The notes beneath the pieces were generated by a model. The model was not told where the DNA came from, did no database searches, and worked only from the letters and a program-made list of their open reading frames with translations. Both the position numbers and the translations under genes were made by a program. Source: DATFEN01 sp035691285 (GTDB lineage Bacteria > Acidobacteriota > Vicinamibacteria > Fen-336). Taken from it: 62,246 bases of DNA. Within the stretch, counting starts at the first letter, position 1, and each line of letters begins with the position of its first letter. Where the stretch lies: the NCBI GenBank assembly GCA_035691285.1, contig DASSJI010000184.1, positions 1 through 62,246 of the forward strand. Reading direction: 5' to 3'. This document shows positions 16,379-24,420 of the stretch, one piece after another.

Positions 16379-17143
16379 AGTCGGTTCGCTCGGAGGAAGG
16401 CGTCGGGAGCTCCGGGAGCGCAGCAGCTCGCCCACGGTCACGAAGCGCAGGCCGCGCGCGGCGCCGGCTTCGAGTATGCCGGGCAGCGCCTCGATCGAGC
16501 GCGAGGGATCCTCGATGCCGTCGTGCAGGATCACGATCACGCCCGGCGCCAGGTTCTTGGTGACGAGCCAGCGGATGTAGGCGACGGGCGGCGGCGCAGG
16601 GTCGTAGGGGTAGGCCGAGCCGAGCACGACCGTGTAGCCGGCCCGCCGCGCCCGCTCCAACTGGCTCGGGCGGGCCACGCCGCCGGGCGGGCGGAAGAGC
16701 CGGGGCCGCGCGTCGTCGAGCCCGAGGACCTTCGCGGCAAAGGCGAGGTTGTCGGAGAACTCCTCGTCCGTGTCGCGCCACGCCGGCCGCCGCGTCGTGT
16801 AGTGGCTCGCGACTTCGTGGCCCGCCGCGCGGATCCTGGCGACCAGGTCCGGTCGCGGCAACGCCCGCTCGGCGATGAGGAAGAACGTGGCGCGGCCTTG
16901 GTGGCGCGCGAGGACGTCGAGGACCTGCGGTGTGAAGACGGGATCCGGGCCGTCGTCGAAGCTGAGCGCCACGAGCGGCTCGATGGTCTCGACACGCCAC
17001 AGCACGCCCGGCAGGGCCGTGCCGAGGATCGAGAAGGCCCAGAGCGGCTGGGTGGCCAGGATCGCGATGAGCCCGGTGACCGCCAGTCCGATCGCGATCG
17101 CCACGCGCCGTCGACGGGAGTGACGCTTCGGCTTCCGAGCCAT
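16379..17143 (-). CDS. Polysaccharide deacetylase (NodB-like), 3' end without a stop in place
   Basis: Residues from ATG 17143: a basic N-terminus (MARKPKRHSRRRR), a membrane anchor (VAIAIGLAVTGLIAILA), then a NodB domain with LVALSFDDGPDPVFTP (two metal/catalytic Asp), RLFRPPGGVARP and IVILHDGIED. The second zinc motif, normally HTxxH, reads SHYTTRR, so one His is replaced by Arg. The domain ends near FVTVGELLRS (about 16410), but the frame has no stop there and stays open to 14936, through the kinase gene. The end given here is where homology ends, not a stop codon. A small indel near 16380 or true loss of the stop would explain it. The family deacetylates cell-wall or exopolysaccharide amino sugars. 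Confidence 0.65.
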
Positions 17144-17160
17144 GACCCCGCTGAAAAGTC

Positions 17161-17166
17161 TATAAT
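17161..17166 (+). promoter_or_regulatory. -10 box of the phd-vapC operon
   Basis: A perfect TATAAT ends 6 bases before the antitoxin ATG at 17173, so the transcript would begin at or near the start codon. No Shine-Dalgarno sequence is present. The box is nearly symmetric (CTATAATAG) and may also serve the divergent deacetylase. Toxin-antitoxin operons are usually repressed by their own complex binding over such a site. Confidence 0.6.
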
Positions 17167-17172
17167 AGCCAT

Positions 17173-17475
17173 ATGAAGACGGCCACAATATCCCAGGCGA
17201 AGAACTCCCTGAGCGCCCTCCTGGATCAGGTGCGCCACGGCGAGAGCATCGTGATCACCGACCGCAAGCGGCCGATCGCCCGCTTGGAACCCGTGGCCGC
17301 GTCGCTCGACTCCCCCGACGACGAAGGACGCCTGGCACGCCTGGAGCGGGCGGGCCTCGTCCGTCGCGCGCGGCGCCCGCGGCTCGACGAGATCCTGCGA
17401 GTTCCTCCGCCCGAAGCCGAGCCGGGGGGCGACGTCCTGGCGGCCCTCCTCGAGGAGCGTCGGAGCGGCCGGTGA
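17173..17475 (+). CDS. Antitoxin of the Phd/YefM family
   Basis: 100 residues. The N-terminal half is a Phd/YefM fold: MKTATISQAKNSLSALLDQV, GESIVITDRKRPIARLEP. This part dimerises and binds the operon promoter. The C-terminal half is charged and disordered-looking (LDEILRVPPPEAEPGG, LLEERRSGR) and would wrap the toxin. Its stop overlaps the toxin start by 4 bp (GTGA), typical of coupled antitoxin-toxin pairs. The partner is the PIN-domain protein that follows. Confidence 0.85.
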   Translation: MKTATISQAKNSLSALLDQVRHGESIVITDRKRPIARLEPVAASLDSPDDEGRLARLERAGLVRRARRPRLDEILRVPPPEAEPGGDVLAALLEERRSGR

Positions 17476-17909
17476 GGTTCTGGGACAGCTCGGCCCTGGT
17501 TCCGCTCGTCGTCCGGCAGCGGGCATCGAGCCCCATGCGTTCGCTCTACCGGTCGGATTCCGGAGTCATCGCGTGGTGGGGAGCGCGAGTGGAGTGCGAG
17601 TCCGCCATCGCTCGCCTCGCGCGGGAGGGACACCTGCGGCGGCGCGCGGCGGCCGCGGCCCGCGGCCGCCTCGATCGCTTCGCCGACACCTGGCAGGAGG
17701 TGCAGCCGGTCGAGAGCGTGCGCGAGTGGGCGCGCCGGTTGCTGCGTGTTCATGACCTCCGGGCCGCCGACGCGCTCCAGCTCGCTGCGGCGATGGCGGC
17801 AGCCGAGGGCCGTCCCCCGACGCTCCCGTTCGCCTGCCTGGACGAGCGCCTCTCCGCGGCTGCCGAGCGGGAGGGGTTCCCCGTCCTCGGCGTCGCGCCG
17901 GACCGCTGA
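17472..17909 (+). CDS. vapC: PIN-domain toxin ribonuclease (VapC family)
   Basis: 145 residues. The PIN acidic residues are all there: Asp in MRFWDSSALVPL, Glu in RVECESAIARL, Asp in DLRAADALQLAAAM and Asp in FACLDERLSAAA. The family cuts tRNA or rRNA with Mg2+ and is neutralised by the upstream antitoxin. Start is GTG at 17472 inside the antitoxin stop. Its last codons (ending LGVAPDR) and the following promoter-like bases are repeated 5.2 kb away in front of the hemerythrin gene, which points to a former second copy. Confidence 0.85.
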   Translation: MRFWDSSALVPLVVRQRASSPMRSLYRSDSGVIAWWGARVECESAIARLAREGHLRRRAAAAARGRLDRFADTWQEVQPVESVREWARRLLRVHDLRAADALQLAAAMAAAEGRPPTLPFACLDERLSAAAEREGFPVLGVAPDR

Positions 17910-17953
17910 CGTCTATACTCGAGGCCCGTCGTGAGGCGCGCGGCCGCGGGCCC
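17889..17953 (+). repeat. Composite repeat: vapC 3' end joined to a hemerythrin-gene 3' end
   Basis: Bases 17889-17919 match 23100-23130 at 29 of 31 positions (vapC tail plus GACGTCTATACT). Bases 17918-17953 match 23614-23649 at 34 of 36, which is the 3' end of the hemerythrin coding sequence. Locus 1 thus looks like locus 2 with about 480 bp of the hemerythrin gene removed. The copies differ by point mutations, so the event is old. Confidence 0.65.
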
Positions 17954-17963
17954 GCGTGAGGAG

Positions 17964-18539
17964 ATGGGCGACGAGCTCGTTGCGCTGATCCTGGACGAGA
18001 GCAAGTGGCTGACGGCCTCGATGTCCTGCGCCCTCGTCGCGCTCGCGCTGCAGGTTCACCTCCATCGCCGTTCCAAGCTCGCGCCGCGGCGCCGATTGAT
18101 GGCGGCCATGTGTCTGTTCACCGGGGCCACGATCGCGACGATGGCCTTCGGCCACCTGCTCGCCGTGACCGTAAAGCTCGCGCTCGGGATTCTCGTAGGC
18201 TCGGCGGCGGCCGTCTATGCGATCGGCATCGCCTTGGCGCTGCCCTCCGCCGGGCTCGCCCGGCACTCGTTCGCGCTGCTCGACGCCGGCCGGGATCCCG
18301 GGCGGCGGACGCTCGCGCTCAATGCCTGGCTGGCGCTCACCCTCCTCGCGCTTGGGGTCCACAACCTGCCGCTGGCCGTTCCGGCCGTCCTCAACATCGG
18401 CTACGACCAGCACCGCCGGAGCTGGGTCGGCTGGGCCGTCGTCGCGGCAGCGGTCGTGGTGAACCTCGGCCTCTTCGCCGGCTCGCTGGTCTTCCTGGCG
18501 AGCGGCCGCAGCTTCGAGGAATTCCGCGGTCTCGAGTGA
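17964..18539 (+). CDS. Small integral membrane protein of unknown function
   Basis: 191 residues with about five hydrophobic segments: near residues 12-30, 43-62 (MAAMCLFTGATIATMAFGHL), 65-85, 115-140 and 155-180 (VVAAAVVVNLGLFAGSLVFL). A basic loop (HRRSKLAPRRR) lies between the first two. No catalytic or transport motif is recognised. ATG 17964 is preceded by GTGAGGAG, a fair ribosome binding site; an in-frame GTG at 17931 falls inside the hemerythrin-like scar and is less likely. The TATACT at 17914-17919 could be its promoter. It stands alone, downstream of the toxin-antitoxin pair. Confidence 0.7.
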   Translation: MGDELVALILDESKWLTASMSCALVALALQVHLHRRSKLAPRRRLMAAMCLFTGATIATMAFGHLLAVTVKLALGILVGSAAAVYAIGIALALPSAGLARHSFALLDAGRDPGRRTLALNAWLALTLLALGVHNLPLAVPAVLNIGYDQHRRSWVGWAVVAAAVVVNLGLFAGSLVFLASGRSFEEFRGLE

Positions 18540-18634
18540 GCGCGGTCAGCTTCCCACCGACCGACCTGAACACCGGCGTTCGCTGGGAAGTTCCAATCTC
18601 CGCCGACAAATGGTATAGATCCGTTCCACAAGCG

Positions 18635-18955
18635 ATGGCCGCCTGGTTGATCGCAGCCTTGGTGCTCACCCTGAGCCCGGAGCTCACGCTCCCAGAGGGC
18701 GTGCGCCAAGAGCCGCCGCGCCAGCGTCGTTTCGCCACGGGCCGTTTCTCGGGCGCGCTGGTTCCCGACGCGGCGTCGAGATCGGTGCTCGACTCGGGAG
18801 CCGGCCAGCGCCTCGTGTACGCCGACTGCGAGCCTCGCGTCAATCTGTCCTTCGTGGCGTCATGGGCTCATCGATCGGTGCCGGCGCCCGCCGCCGCGCC
18901 TTCCAAGCGCTCCGCGAATCGTCTCGGCGAGCGCGGGCCTCCCTCTCCCGCCTAG
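18635..18955 (+). CDS. Possible small exported protein, weak
   Basis: A 106-residue frame opening with ATG 18635 and a signal-like stretch (MAAWLIAALVLTLSPE), then a Pro/Arg/Ala-rich sequence with no recognised domain. TATAGAT lies about 17 bases upstream and could be a -10 box. It fills much of the 530-base gap between the membrane protein and the UPF0182 gene. The composition of its second half resembles chance GC-rich reading, so it may be a degraded gene or not a gene. Bases 18956-19073 show nothing recognisable. Confidence 0.3.
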   Translation: MAAWLIAALVLTLSPELTLPEGVRQEPPRQRRFATGRFSGALVPDAASRSVLDSGAGQRLVYADCEPRVNLSFVASWAHRSVPAPAAAPSKRSANRLGERGPPSPA

Positions 18956-19073
18956 AGCAGCGAGGCCTTCGTCGCCTTCGCGCCGTCTTCGACGGCGTGC
19001 GCCCGCCAAGCTTCGGTTCCAGGAGAGGAGCGTGTGACTTGATCCGCCATCTCGTCGACTCTTCGCCGCCACG

Positions 19074-21770
19074 ATGAGGGCACCTTCGTCGCGGCTCTGG
19101 CTTCTGCTGCTTGCCGGATTCGTCATGGTCGGTCTGCCCGCCCTGGTCGAGCTGTACTCGGATTGGCTGTGGTACGGCGAGACCGGCTATCGCCCGGTGT
19201 TCTTGCGCTCGCTGGCGCTGAAGGCCGGCCTGGGCCTCGCCGCCGGGCTGTTCGCCTTCGCGTTCCTCGCCGTCAACTTGCGCATCGCGCTGCGCGACCT
19301 CAGAAGCCACGAATACACGATCCAGACCGAGCTCGGGCCGCGGCTGGTGCGCGTCGACGCCGGCACGCTCAAGGCGCTGGTGACGTTGGCGGCGGCCGTC
19401 GCTGGAATCCTGACGAGCGTGTACGCCGCGTCGCAGTGGGAGCGGTTCCTGCTCTTCTGGTACGCCACGCCGTTCGAGCGCGTGGACCCCGTGCTCGGCC
19501 ACGACGTCGGCTACTACGTCTTCAGGCTCCCGTTCCTGATGCTGCTGCGAGGCCTGCTCCAGGTCGTCAGCGTGCTCGCTCTCGTGAGCGTCGTCGCCGC
19601 CTACCTGCTCACCGGAGCGATCGGTATCGGTGTCGCCGCCACCCCCTTCGCGGCGCCGGCCGCGGTAAGGCACCTCTCCGCGCTCTGCGCCACCATGCTG
19701 CTCGTGCTGGCCTTCGACGCACACCTCTCCGTTCGGGAGGCGCTGACGGAGGCGTCGGGGATCGTCCACGGTGCTTCGAACACGGACGTCGCGGCGTTGA
19801 TACCGTCACGGCGGCTGCTGGCGCTCACGGCTGTCGCGGCGGCGATCCTGGCCGCGGCCCAGGGTTTCTCGCGGAGCTTCCGGCCGATCTTCGCGGCAGT
19901 CGCGCTCTACGCCCTCGTCGCGCTCGCAGGGAAAGCCTACGCCGCCGCCGTGCAACGCTTCCTCGTCGCGCCGAACGAGCAGGCGAAGGAGACGCCGTAC
20001 ATAAGGCACAACATCGCGGGCACCCGCGCCGGGTTCGGCCTCGACACCGTGCAGGAACGAGAGCTGCCGGGGGACGCGCCGCTGACGCTACAGGACATCG
20101 AGCGCAACGCGGCGACGCTCAAGAACGTGCCGCTCTGGGACCACCGCCCGCTTCTCGATACCTTCGGCCAGATCCAGGAAATCCGGACGTACTACGACTT
20201 CGTGTCCGTCCACAACGACCGCTACAGGATCGGGGGCGAGCAGCGCCAGGTGATGCTGTCCGCGCGCGAGCTGAACTCCGGCAGCCTGCCCAACCGCACC
20301 TGGATCAACGAACACTTGACCTTCACGCACGGCTACGGCCTCGCCCTCGGACCAGTGAACCAGGTGACGCCCGAAGGGCTTCCCGTGCTGTTCGTCAAGA
20401 ACCTGCCGCCCGAATCGAGCGTGCCGGAGCTGCAGGTGAGCGAGCCCAGCATCTACTTCGGCGAGCTGTCGAACGACCACGTCTTCGTGAGGACGAAGAC
20501 CAAGGAGTTCCACTACCCCAAGGGCGACGACAACGTGATGGCGAACTACGAGGGCAGCGGCGGAGTGGCCGTCGACAGCTTCCTGCGCAAGCTCCTGTTC
20601 GCGCTCCGCTTTCGATCGCTGAAGGTGCTTCTCTCGGACGACTTCACCGCCGACAGCCGTGTCCTGTTCCACCGGCGCGTCGCCGAGCGCGTACGCCGCA
20701 TCGCGCCCTTCCTCGACTACGACCCGGAGCCCTACCTCGCTCTCTCGGGCGGGCGCCTCGTCTGGATCCAGGACGCTTACACCACCAGCGCGCACTACCC
20801 GTACTCCACGCCCATGGGCCGCATCAACTACATCCGCAACTCCGTCAAGGCCACGATCGACGCCTACCATGGCCGGGTCGCCTTCTTCCTGATCGACGCG
20901 AAGGACCCGATCGCCGGGACGCTCGGCAAGGCGTTCCCAGGCCTGTTTCGCCCGCTCGCGGACATGCCCGAGGACCTGCGCGAGCGGCTGCGGTATCCGG
21001 AAGCGATCTTCGCGCTTCAGGCCGCCGCCTTCTCCACGTTCCACATGACGAACCCGGCGGTCTTCTACAACAAGGAGGACCAATGGGAGGTGCCGAGCCT
21101 GGACGATGGCGCGGGCCGTCCGGAGCCGATGCAGCCCTATTACGCGATCATGAAGCTGCCGGGAGAGCAGGCCGCCGAGTTCATCCAGATGCTGCCGTTC
21201 ACGCCGCGGCAGAAGGACAACCTGGCGGCCTGGATGGTGGCGCGCAGCGACGGCGAGAACTACGGCAAGCTCACGGTGTTCCAGTTTCCGAAGCAGAAGG
21301 TGGTGTTCGGCCCGCGTCAGGTCGTCGCGCGCATCAACCAGGACCAGACGATCTCCCCGCAGATCACCCTGTGGAACCAGCAGGGCTCACAGGTCATCCA
21401 GGGCACGCTGCTCGTGATCCCGATCGAGGAATCGCTCCTCTACATCCGGCCGCTGTACCTTCGCGCGGCCGGCGGGCGCATCCCCGAGCTGAAACGCGTG
21501 ATCGTCGCCCATCAGAACCAGATCGTGATGGAGGAGACCCTCGACGCGGCGCTCCAGCGCCTGTTTGCAGCGGGTTCGCGACCGGCGCGTCCCGCAGCGG
21601 CCGAGCCAGTCGCGACCACCGCACCGGCGCAGGGACCCGCGGACCTGGCCTTGCGCGCGCGCGAGCACTACCTGCGGGCGCTCGAAGCGCAGCGCGCGGG
21701 CGACTGGGCGCGCTACGGAGAGGAGATCAAGCGCCTCGGAGAAACGCTCGAACAGATGAACAAACGCTGA
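19074..21770 (+). CDS. UPF0182 family (COG1615) membrane protein
   Basis: 898 residues, the usual family length. Seven hydrophobic segments fill the first 300 residues, starting with LWLLLLAGFVMVGLPALVEL and the conserved LYSDWLWYGETGY. The large remaining part is extracytoplasmic and carries family sequences such as YIRHNIAGTRAGFGLD, TWINEHLTFTHGYGLALGPV, SEPSIYFGEL and RINYIRNSVKATIDAY. The tail (about 830-898) is a low-complexity linker and a helix (ALEAQRAGDWARYGEEIKRL). The family is widespread in Actinobacteria and Cyanobacteria but has no established biochemical function. The gene stands alone between mobile-element remnants. Confidence 0.85.
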   Translation: MRAPSSRLWLLLLAGFVMVGLPALVELYSDWLWYGETGYRPVFLRSLALKAGLGLAAGLFAFAFLAVNLRIALRDLRSHEYTIQTELGPRLVRVDAGTLKALVTLAAAVAGILTSVYAASQWERFLLFWYATPFERVDPVLGHDVGYYVFRLPFLMLLRGLLQVVSVLALVSVVAAYLLTGAIGIGVAATPFAAPAAVRHLSALCATMLLVLAFDAHLSVREALTEASGIVHGASNTDVAALIPSRRLLALTAVAAAILAAAQGFSRSFRPIFAAVALYALVALAGKAYAAAVQRFLVAPNEQAKETPYIRHNIAGTRAGFGLDTVQERELPGDAPLTLQDIERNAATLKNVPLWDHRPLLDTFGQIQEIRTYYDFVSVHNDRYRIGGEQRQVMLSARELNSGSLPNRTWINEHLTFTHGYGLALGPVNQVTPEGLPVLFVKNLPPESSVPELQVSEPSIYFGELSNDHVFVRTKTKEFHYPKGDDNVMANYEGSGGVAVDSFLRKLLFALRFRSLKVLLSDDFTADSRVLFHRRVAERVRRIAPFLDYDPEPYLALSGGRLVWIQDAYTTSAHYPYSTPMGRINYIRNSVKATIDAYHGRVAFFLIDAKDPIAGTLGKAFPGLFRPLADMPEDLRERLRYPEAIFALQAAAFSTFHMTNPAVFYNKEDQWEVPSLDDGAGRPEPMQPYYAIMKLPGEQAAEFIQMLPFTPRQKDNLAAWMVARSDGENYGKLTVFQFPKQKVVFGPRQVVARINQDQTISPQITLWNQQGSQVIQGTLLVIPIEESLLYIRPLYLRAAGGRIPELKRVIVAHQNQIVMEETLDAALQRLFAAGSRPARPAAAEPVATTAPAQGPADLALRAREHYLRALEAQRAGDWARYGEEIKRLGETLEQMNKR

Positions 21771-21833
21771 CCTCGTGAGGCCGCTCGCGTCGGGCAACGA
21801 ATAGTGCTCCAGAGTGCTCAGAACGTCGGAAGC

Positions 21834-22025
21834 ATGGACCCGCTGGAATGGCTGGCGCGGATCACATCCCCCAACCCCGGGAAACACCGCTGCCCGGAGC
21901 GCGCCGGCCGTGAGAAACCGGGAGCGGGTGAGCCTGGCGAGCCGCCAGCTAAGAAGCGCCGCTGCAGCGCCAGTTCGGCGCGCGCCGGCCGCCTTGCGCA
22001 TCAGGCGCGTCAGGCCTGGCGGTAG
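21834..22025 (+). pseudogene. IS91-family (Y2 HUH) transposase C-terminal remnant
   Basis: The frame reads MDPLEWLARITSPNPGKHR, and near its end PPAKKRRCSASSARAGRLA. The first matches the IS91/IS1294 transposase segment (D)PLEWLARxxxHIPxPGKH. The second matches the KRRCSxSWARL segment that precedes the terminal zinc site. The part between them is short and out of register, and the two-tyrosine catalytic region is missing. It lies in the 239-base gap between the UPF0182 gene and the convergent phosphotriesterase and even overlaps the end of the latter. It is clearly dead. Confidence 0.6.
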
Positions 22026-23026
22026 CCGGAGAAGGCCCGCGCCGGGTTTCCCACGAGCAGCGTCCTGACGTCCTTCTCCGAAAGGCCGCGCTTCAAGAGA
22101 CTGGGTACGAAGCTCTCGAAGAGCAATCCGTAGCCTCGGTAGCTGCCGCCTCCCGGCTCGCCCACGTGGTACCAGCCCGCGTCGTGCGACACGAGCAGCC
22201 GGCCCAGGTGGCCGCGGCCGGCGAGGTCGAGCACGGCCTCGACGTAGCCTTCGAGGCTGTCGGGCGCGATGCCGTCGAGCTCGACCCACGCCCCCGCGGC
22301 CGCGACCTGGGCTTGAACGGCGCGGTCCCGTGCGTTCTGCGCGTGCACATAGACATAGGCGGCCGGATCCACCCGCTCGGTTTCCAGCACCGCAAGGATG
22401 TCGAGGGCGGCCGCGCCGTCGCCGGTGTGAACGGCGATGGTGAGGCCCGTGTCGAGGTGGCAGCGCGCCGCGGCGGTGACCAGCTTGCGGTCGATCTCGG
22501 ACAGGCGGCCCGCGTCCACGCCGCTCTTGATGAACCCGGGGCGAATGCCGGTGCCGTCGATGCCGCCGCGGGCTTCGGCCGTCCAGCGCGCGGCCAGCTT
22601 CGACGCACTCTCGCGATAGGCGTGGACGGGCACGTGCTTGTCGTTGTTGGCTCCGTAGTAGCCGGTGTTCGTCACGAGGTTGACGCCCGAGGCCTCGGCC
22701 AGTCGGCGCAGGAGGCGCGGGTCACGGCCCAAGTAGGCTGGGGTGCACTCGAAGATCGTGCGCGTGCCAAGGCGTTTGGCTTCCTGGAGGTGCGGCAGCG
22801 CGACGCGGTAGGCCTCGTCGATGGAGTAGCGGTCCGGGCTCACCCGGTCAGCACCGACGAAATCCACGAGCACGTGCTCGTGGGCCAGCGTGAGCCCCAG
22901 CTCGGAGGCGGGTACCGGACCGCGCACCGTCTGGACGAACGGAGCCTTCGCGTCACCTCCCTGCTCCAGCCGAGAGAGCGTCGGATGCAGGAGCGGCAGG
23001 CCCAGGAGGAGCTCGCGCCGTTTCAT
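22010..23026 (-). CDS. Phosphotriesterase-family metal-dependent hydrolase
   Basis: 338 residues with a short leader that begins MKRRELLLGLPLL, possibly a signal or TAT-like peptide. The amidohydrolase-type barrel shows the binuclear metal site in order: HxH in TLAHEHVLVDF, the carbamylated Lys in GFIKSGVD, His in AVHTGDG, His in YVHAQN and the last Asp in VSHDAGWYH. The family (PTE/PHP/PLL) includes lactonases and phosphotriesterases; a lactonase-type reaction is more common than true phosphotriester hydrolysis. It ends with the family motif LLVGNPARAFSG. It stands alone. Confidence 0.85.
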   Translation of the reverse strand: MKRRELLLGLPLLHPTLSRLEQGGDAKAPFVQTVRGPVPASELGLTLAHEHVLVDFVGADRVSPDRYSIDEAYRVALPHLQEAKRLGTRTIFECTPAYLGRDPRLLRRLAEASGVNLVTNTGYYGANNDKHVPVHAYRESASKLAARWTAEARGGIDGTGIRPGFIKSGVDAGRLSEIDRKLVTAAARCHLDTGLTIAVHTGDGAAALDILAVLETERVDPAAYVYVHAQNARDRAVQAQVAAAGAWVELDGIAPDSLEGYVEAVLDLAGRGHLGRLLVSHDAGWYHVGEPGGGSYRGYGLLFESFVPSLLKRGLSEKDVRTLLVGNPARAFSGYRQA

Positions 23027-23060
23027 GACCAGACCTTACCTCGACCCGCCCGACAAGCCG

Positions 23061-23130
23061 CGTCCGAGGGGCGTCCCCCGACGCTCCAGTTCCGCGCTTG
23101 GCGTCGCCCCTGACCGCTGACGTCTATACT
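23061..23130 (+). pseudogene. vapC 3'-end remnant with promoter-like tail
   Basis: Bases 23061-23095 match the vapC sequence at 17801-17833 (GCGTCCCCCGACGCTC core). Bases 23100-23130 match 17889-17919 at 29 of 31 positions, ending in the same GACCGCTGACGTCTATACT. In the right frames the two pieces read EGRPPTLQF and LGVAPDR followed by the same TGA. About 55 bases between them are lost and the rest of the gene is gone. TATACT at 23125-23130 now lies 6 bases before the hemerythrin GTG. Confidence 0.6.
23125..23130 (+). promoter_or_regulatory. -10 box of the hemerythrin gene
   Basis: TATACT, 6 bases before GTG 23137, with no Shine-Dalgarno sequence between. This implies a leaderless transcript. 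The box lies inside the sequence shared with the end of the vapC locus at 17914-17919. Confidence 0.5.
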
Positions 23131-23136
23131 TCGCCT

Positions 23137-23676
23137 GTGAGCGTCCGCGCCGTCCCCGAGAACCCGCCGGGCACGCTGGGCCTTCGGCGCGACCCCGCCC
23201 TCGTGCCCCTGTCGCAGGACCACCACGCGGCGCTCGTGCAGGCCCAAGCGCTCACACGCGCCGCGGCCGGGCTCGCGCCCTACGAGGGGCCGGCCGCCGG
23301 CACCGCGCGCGGCTTCCTGGCGTTCCGGCAGGCCGAGCTGCTCGGCCACTTCGACGACGAGGAGACCGTTCTCTTTCCCGCCGCCTCGCGGGTCGATCCC
23401 GCGGCCACGGAGCGGGTACGCGCCGAGCACGCCGAGATGGACGCGCTGGCCGCGTCGCTCGAGCTCGCCCTCGACGGGGGGCGCGACCCGCGGCCGATCA
23501 TGGCGCAGCTCGGCTCACTGCTCCACGACCACGTTCGCTTCGAAGAGCGTGCGTGGTTCGAGAGCCTTCAGGCCCGCCTGCCCGCCGCGGAGCTGGCCCG
23601 CATCGGGCGCGAGCTCGAGGCCCGTCGCGAGGCGCGCGGCCGCGGCCCCGGCTGCGCCCTGCCCCCGCGACGATAG
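23137..23676 (+). CDS. Hemerythrin HHE-domain protein
   Basis: 179 residues, a four-helix bundle with the diiron ligands in order: His in LSQDHHAALVQA, His and Glu in LLGHFDDEETVLFPA, His in RAEHAEMDAL, and His with Glu in LLHDHVRFEERAWFE. Such proteins bind O2 or NO or sense iron and oxygen. The C-terminus is an Arg/Glu-rich helix with GCALPPRR at the end. Start GTG 23137 follows a TATACT box by 6 bases. The ccm operon begins 21 bases downstream, so it may be read with the cytochrome c maturation genes. Confidence 0.85.
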   Translation: MSVRAVPENPPGTLGLRRDPALVPLSQDHHAALVQAQALTRAAAGLAPYEGPAAGTARGFLAFRQAELLGHFDDEETVLFPAASRVDPAATERVRAEHAEMDALAASLELALDGGRDPRPIMAQLGSLLHDHVRFEERAWFESLQARLPAAELARIGRELEARREARGRGPGCALPPRR

Positions 23677-23697
23677 ACTGAGCCCGCACAGCCCGCC

Positions 23698-24420
23698 ATG
23701 ACGACCCCTTCGCCCAGCGGAGACGTCGCCGTCGAGGCCCACGGGCTGTCCCGTCGCTACGGCCGGCGCTGGGCGCTGGCCGACGTGTCCTTCCAGGTGG
23801 GACGCGGGAGCATCCTGATGATCACGGGGCGCAACGGCTCCGGGAAGTCGACCCTGCTTCGCGTGCTGGCCACCGCGATCCGCCCCGATCACGGACAGGC
23901 GCGGGTGCTCGGACACGACGTCGCCGCCGCGCGCGAGGAGGTGCGGCGCTGCGTCTCGCTGCTCTCGCACTACTCGTACAACTACGAGCCGCTCTCGGCC
24001 CTGGACAACCTCGCCATCGCGGCGCGCTTCCTGGGGCGCGCGCACTCCCGCGAGTCCCTGCTCGGCCTGCTCGCGGAGGTCGCGCTGGCCGAGCGCGCGG
24101 ACGACCCGGTCTCGACCTACTCGGCGGGGATGCGCAAGCGGCTCTCGCTGGCGCGCGTCCTCCTCCAGGACGCCCCCCTGGTCATGCTGGACGAGCCCTA
24201 CGCCGGTCTCGACCCCCCCGGCTTTCGGCTCGTGGACGGCCTGCTGCGCCGGCTCGCCCAGCGCGGCTCGACCGTCCTGATGGCGACGCACCTGCTGGAG
24301 CACGGCGCGAGCCTCTGCGACCAGGGTATCGTCCTGGAGGGAGGACGGCTCACCTGGTCGGGCCCGGCCGCCGCGCTGCGGCCCAGCGACCTCGGCGGCT
24401 CTGGAGCAGCCACCCCGTGA
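23698..24420 (+). CDS. ccmA: Heme ABC exporter ATP-binding protein CcmA
   Basis: 240 residues with a complete ABC ATPase: Walker A GRNGSGKST, the Q-loop region, signature YSAGMRKRLSLARVLL (YSAGM replaces LSGGQ, usual in CcmA), Walker B LVMLDEP and the switch His in ATHLLEHG. It powers the CcmABCDE complex that releases holo-CcmE during cytochrome c assembly. Position, as first gene of ccmABCDEFGHI with 4-bp overlap to ccmB, supports CcmA rather than a generic ABC protein. TAGACT at 23676-23681 may be the operon promoter. Confidence 0.9.
   Translation: MTTPSPSGDVAVEAHGLSRRYGRRWALADVSFQVGRGSILMITGRNGSGKSTLLRVLATAIRPDHGQARVLGHDVAAAREEVRRCVSLLSHYSYNYEPLSALDNLAIAARFLGRAHSRESLLGLLAEVALAERADDPVSTYSAGMRKRLSLARVLLQDAPLVMLDEPYAGLDPPGFRLVDGLLRRLAQRGSTVLMATHLLEHGASLCDQGIVLEGGRLTWSGPAAALRPSDLGGSGAATP

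Noticed and set aside
18401..18709. Minus-strand frame opposite the small membrane protein
   Set aside because: No domain, no ribosome binding site, and it crosses the end of a better-supported plus-strand gene.
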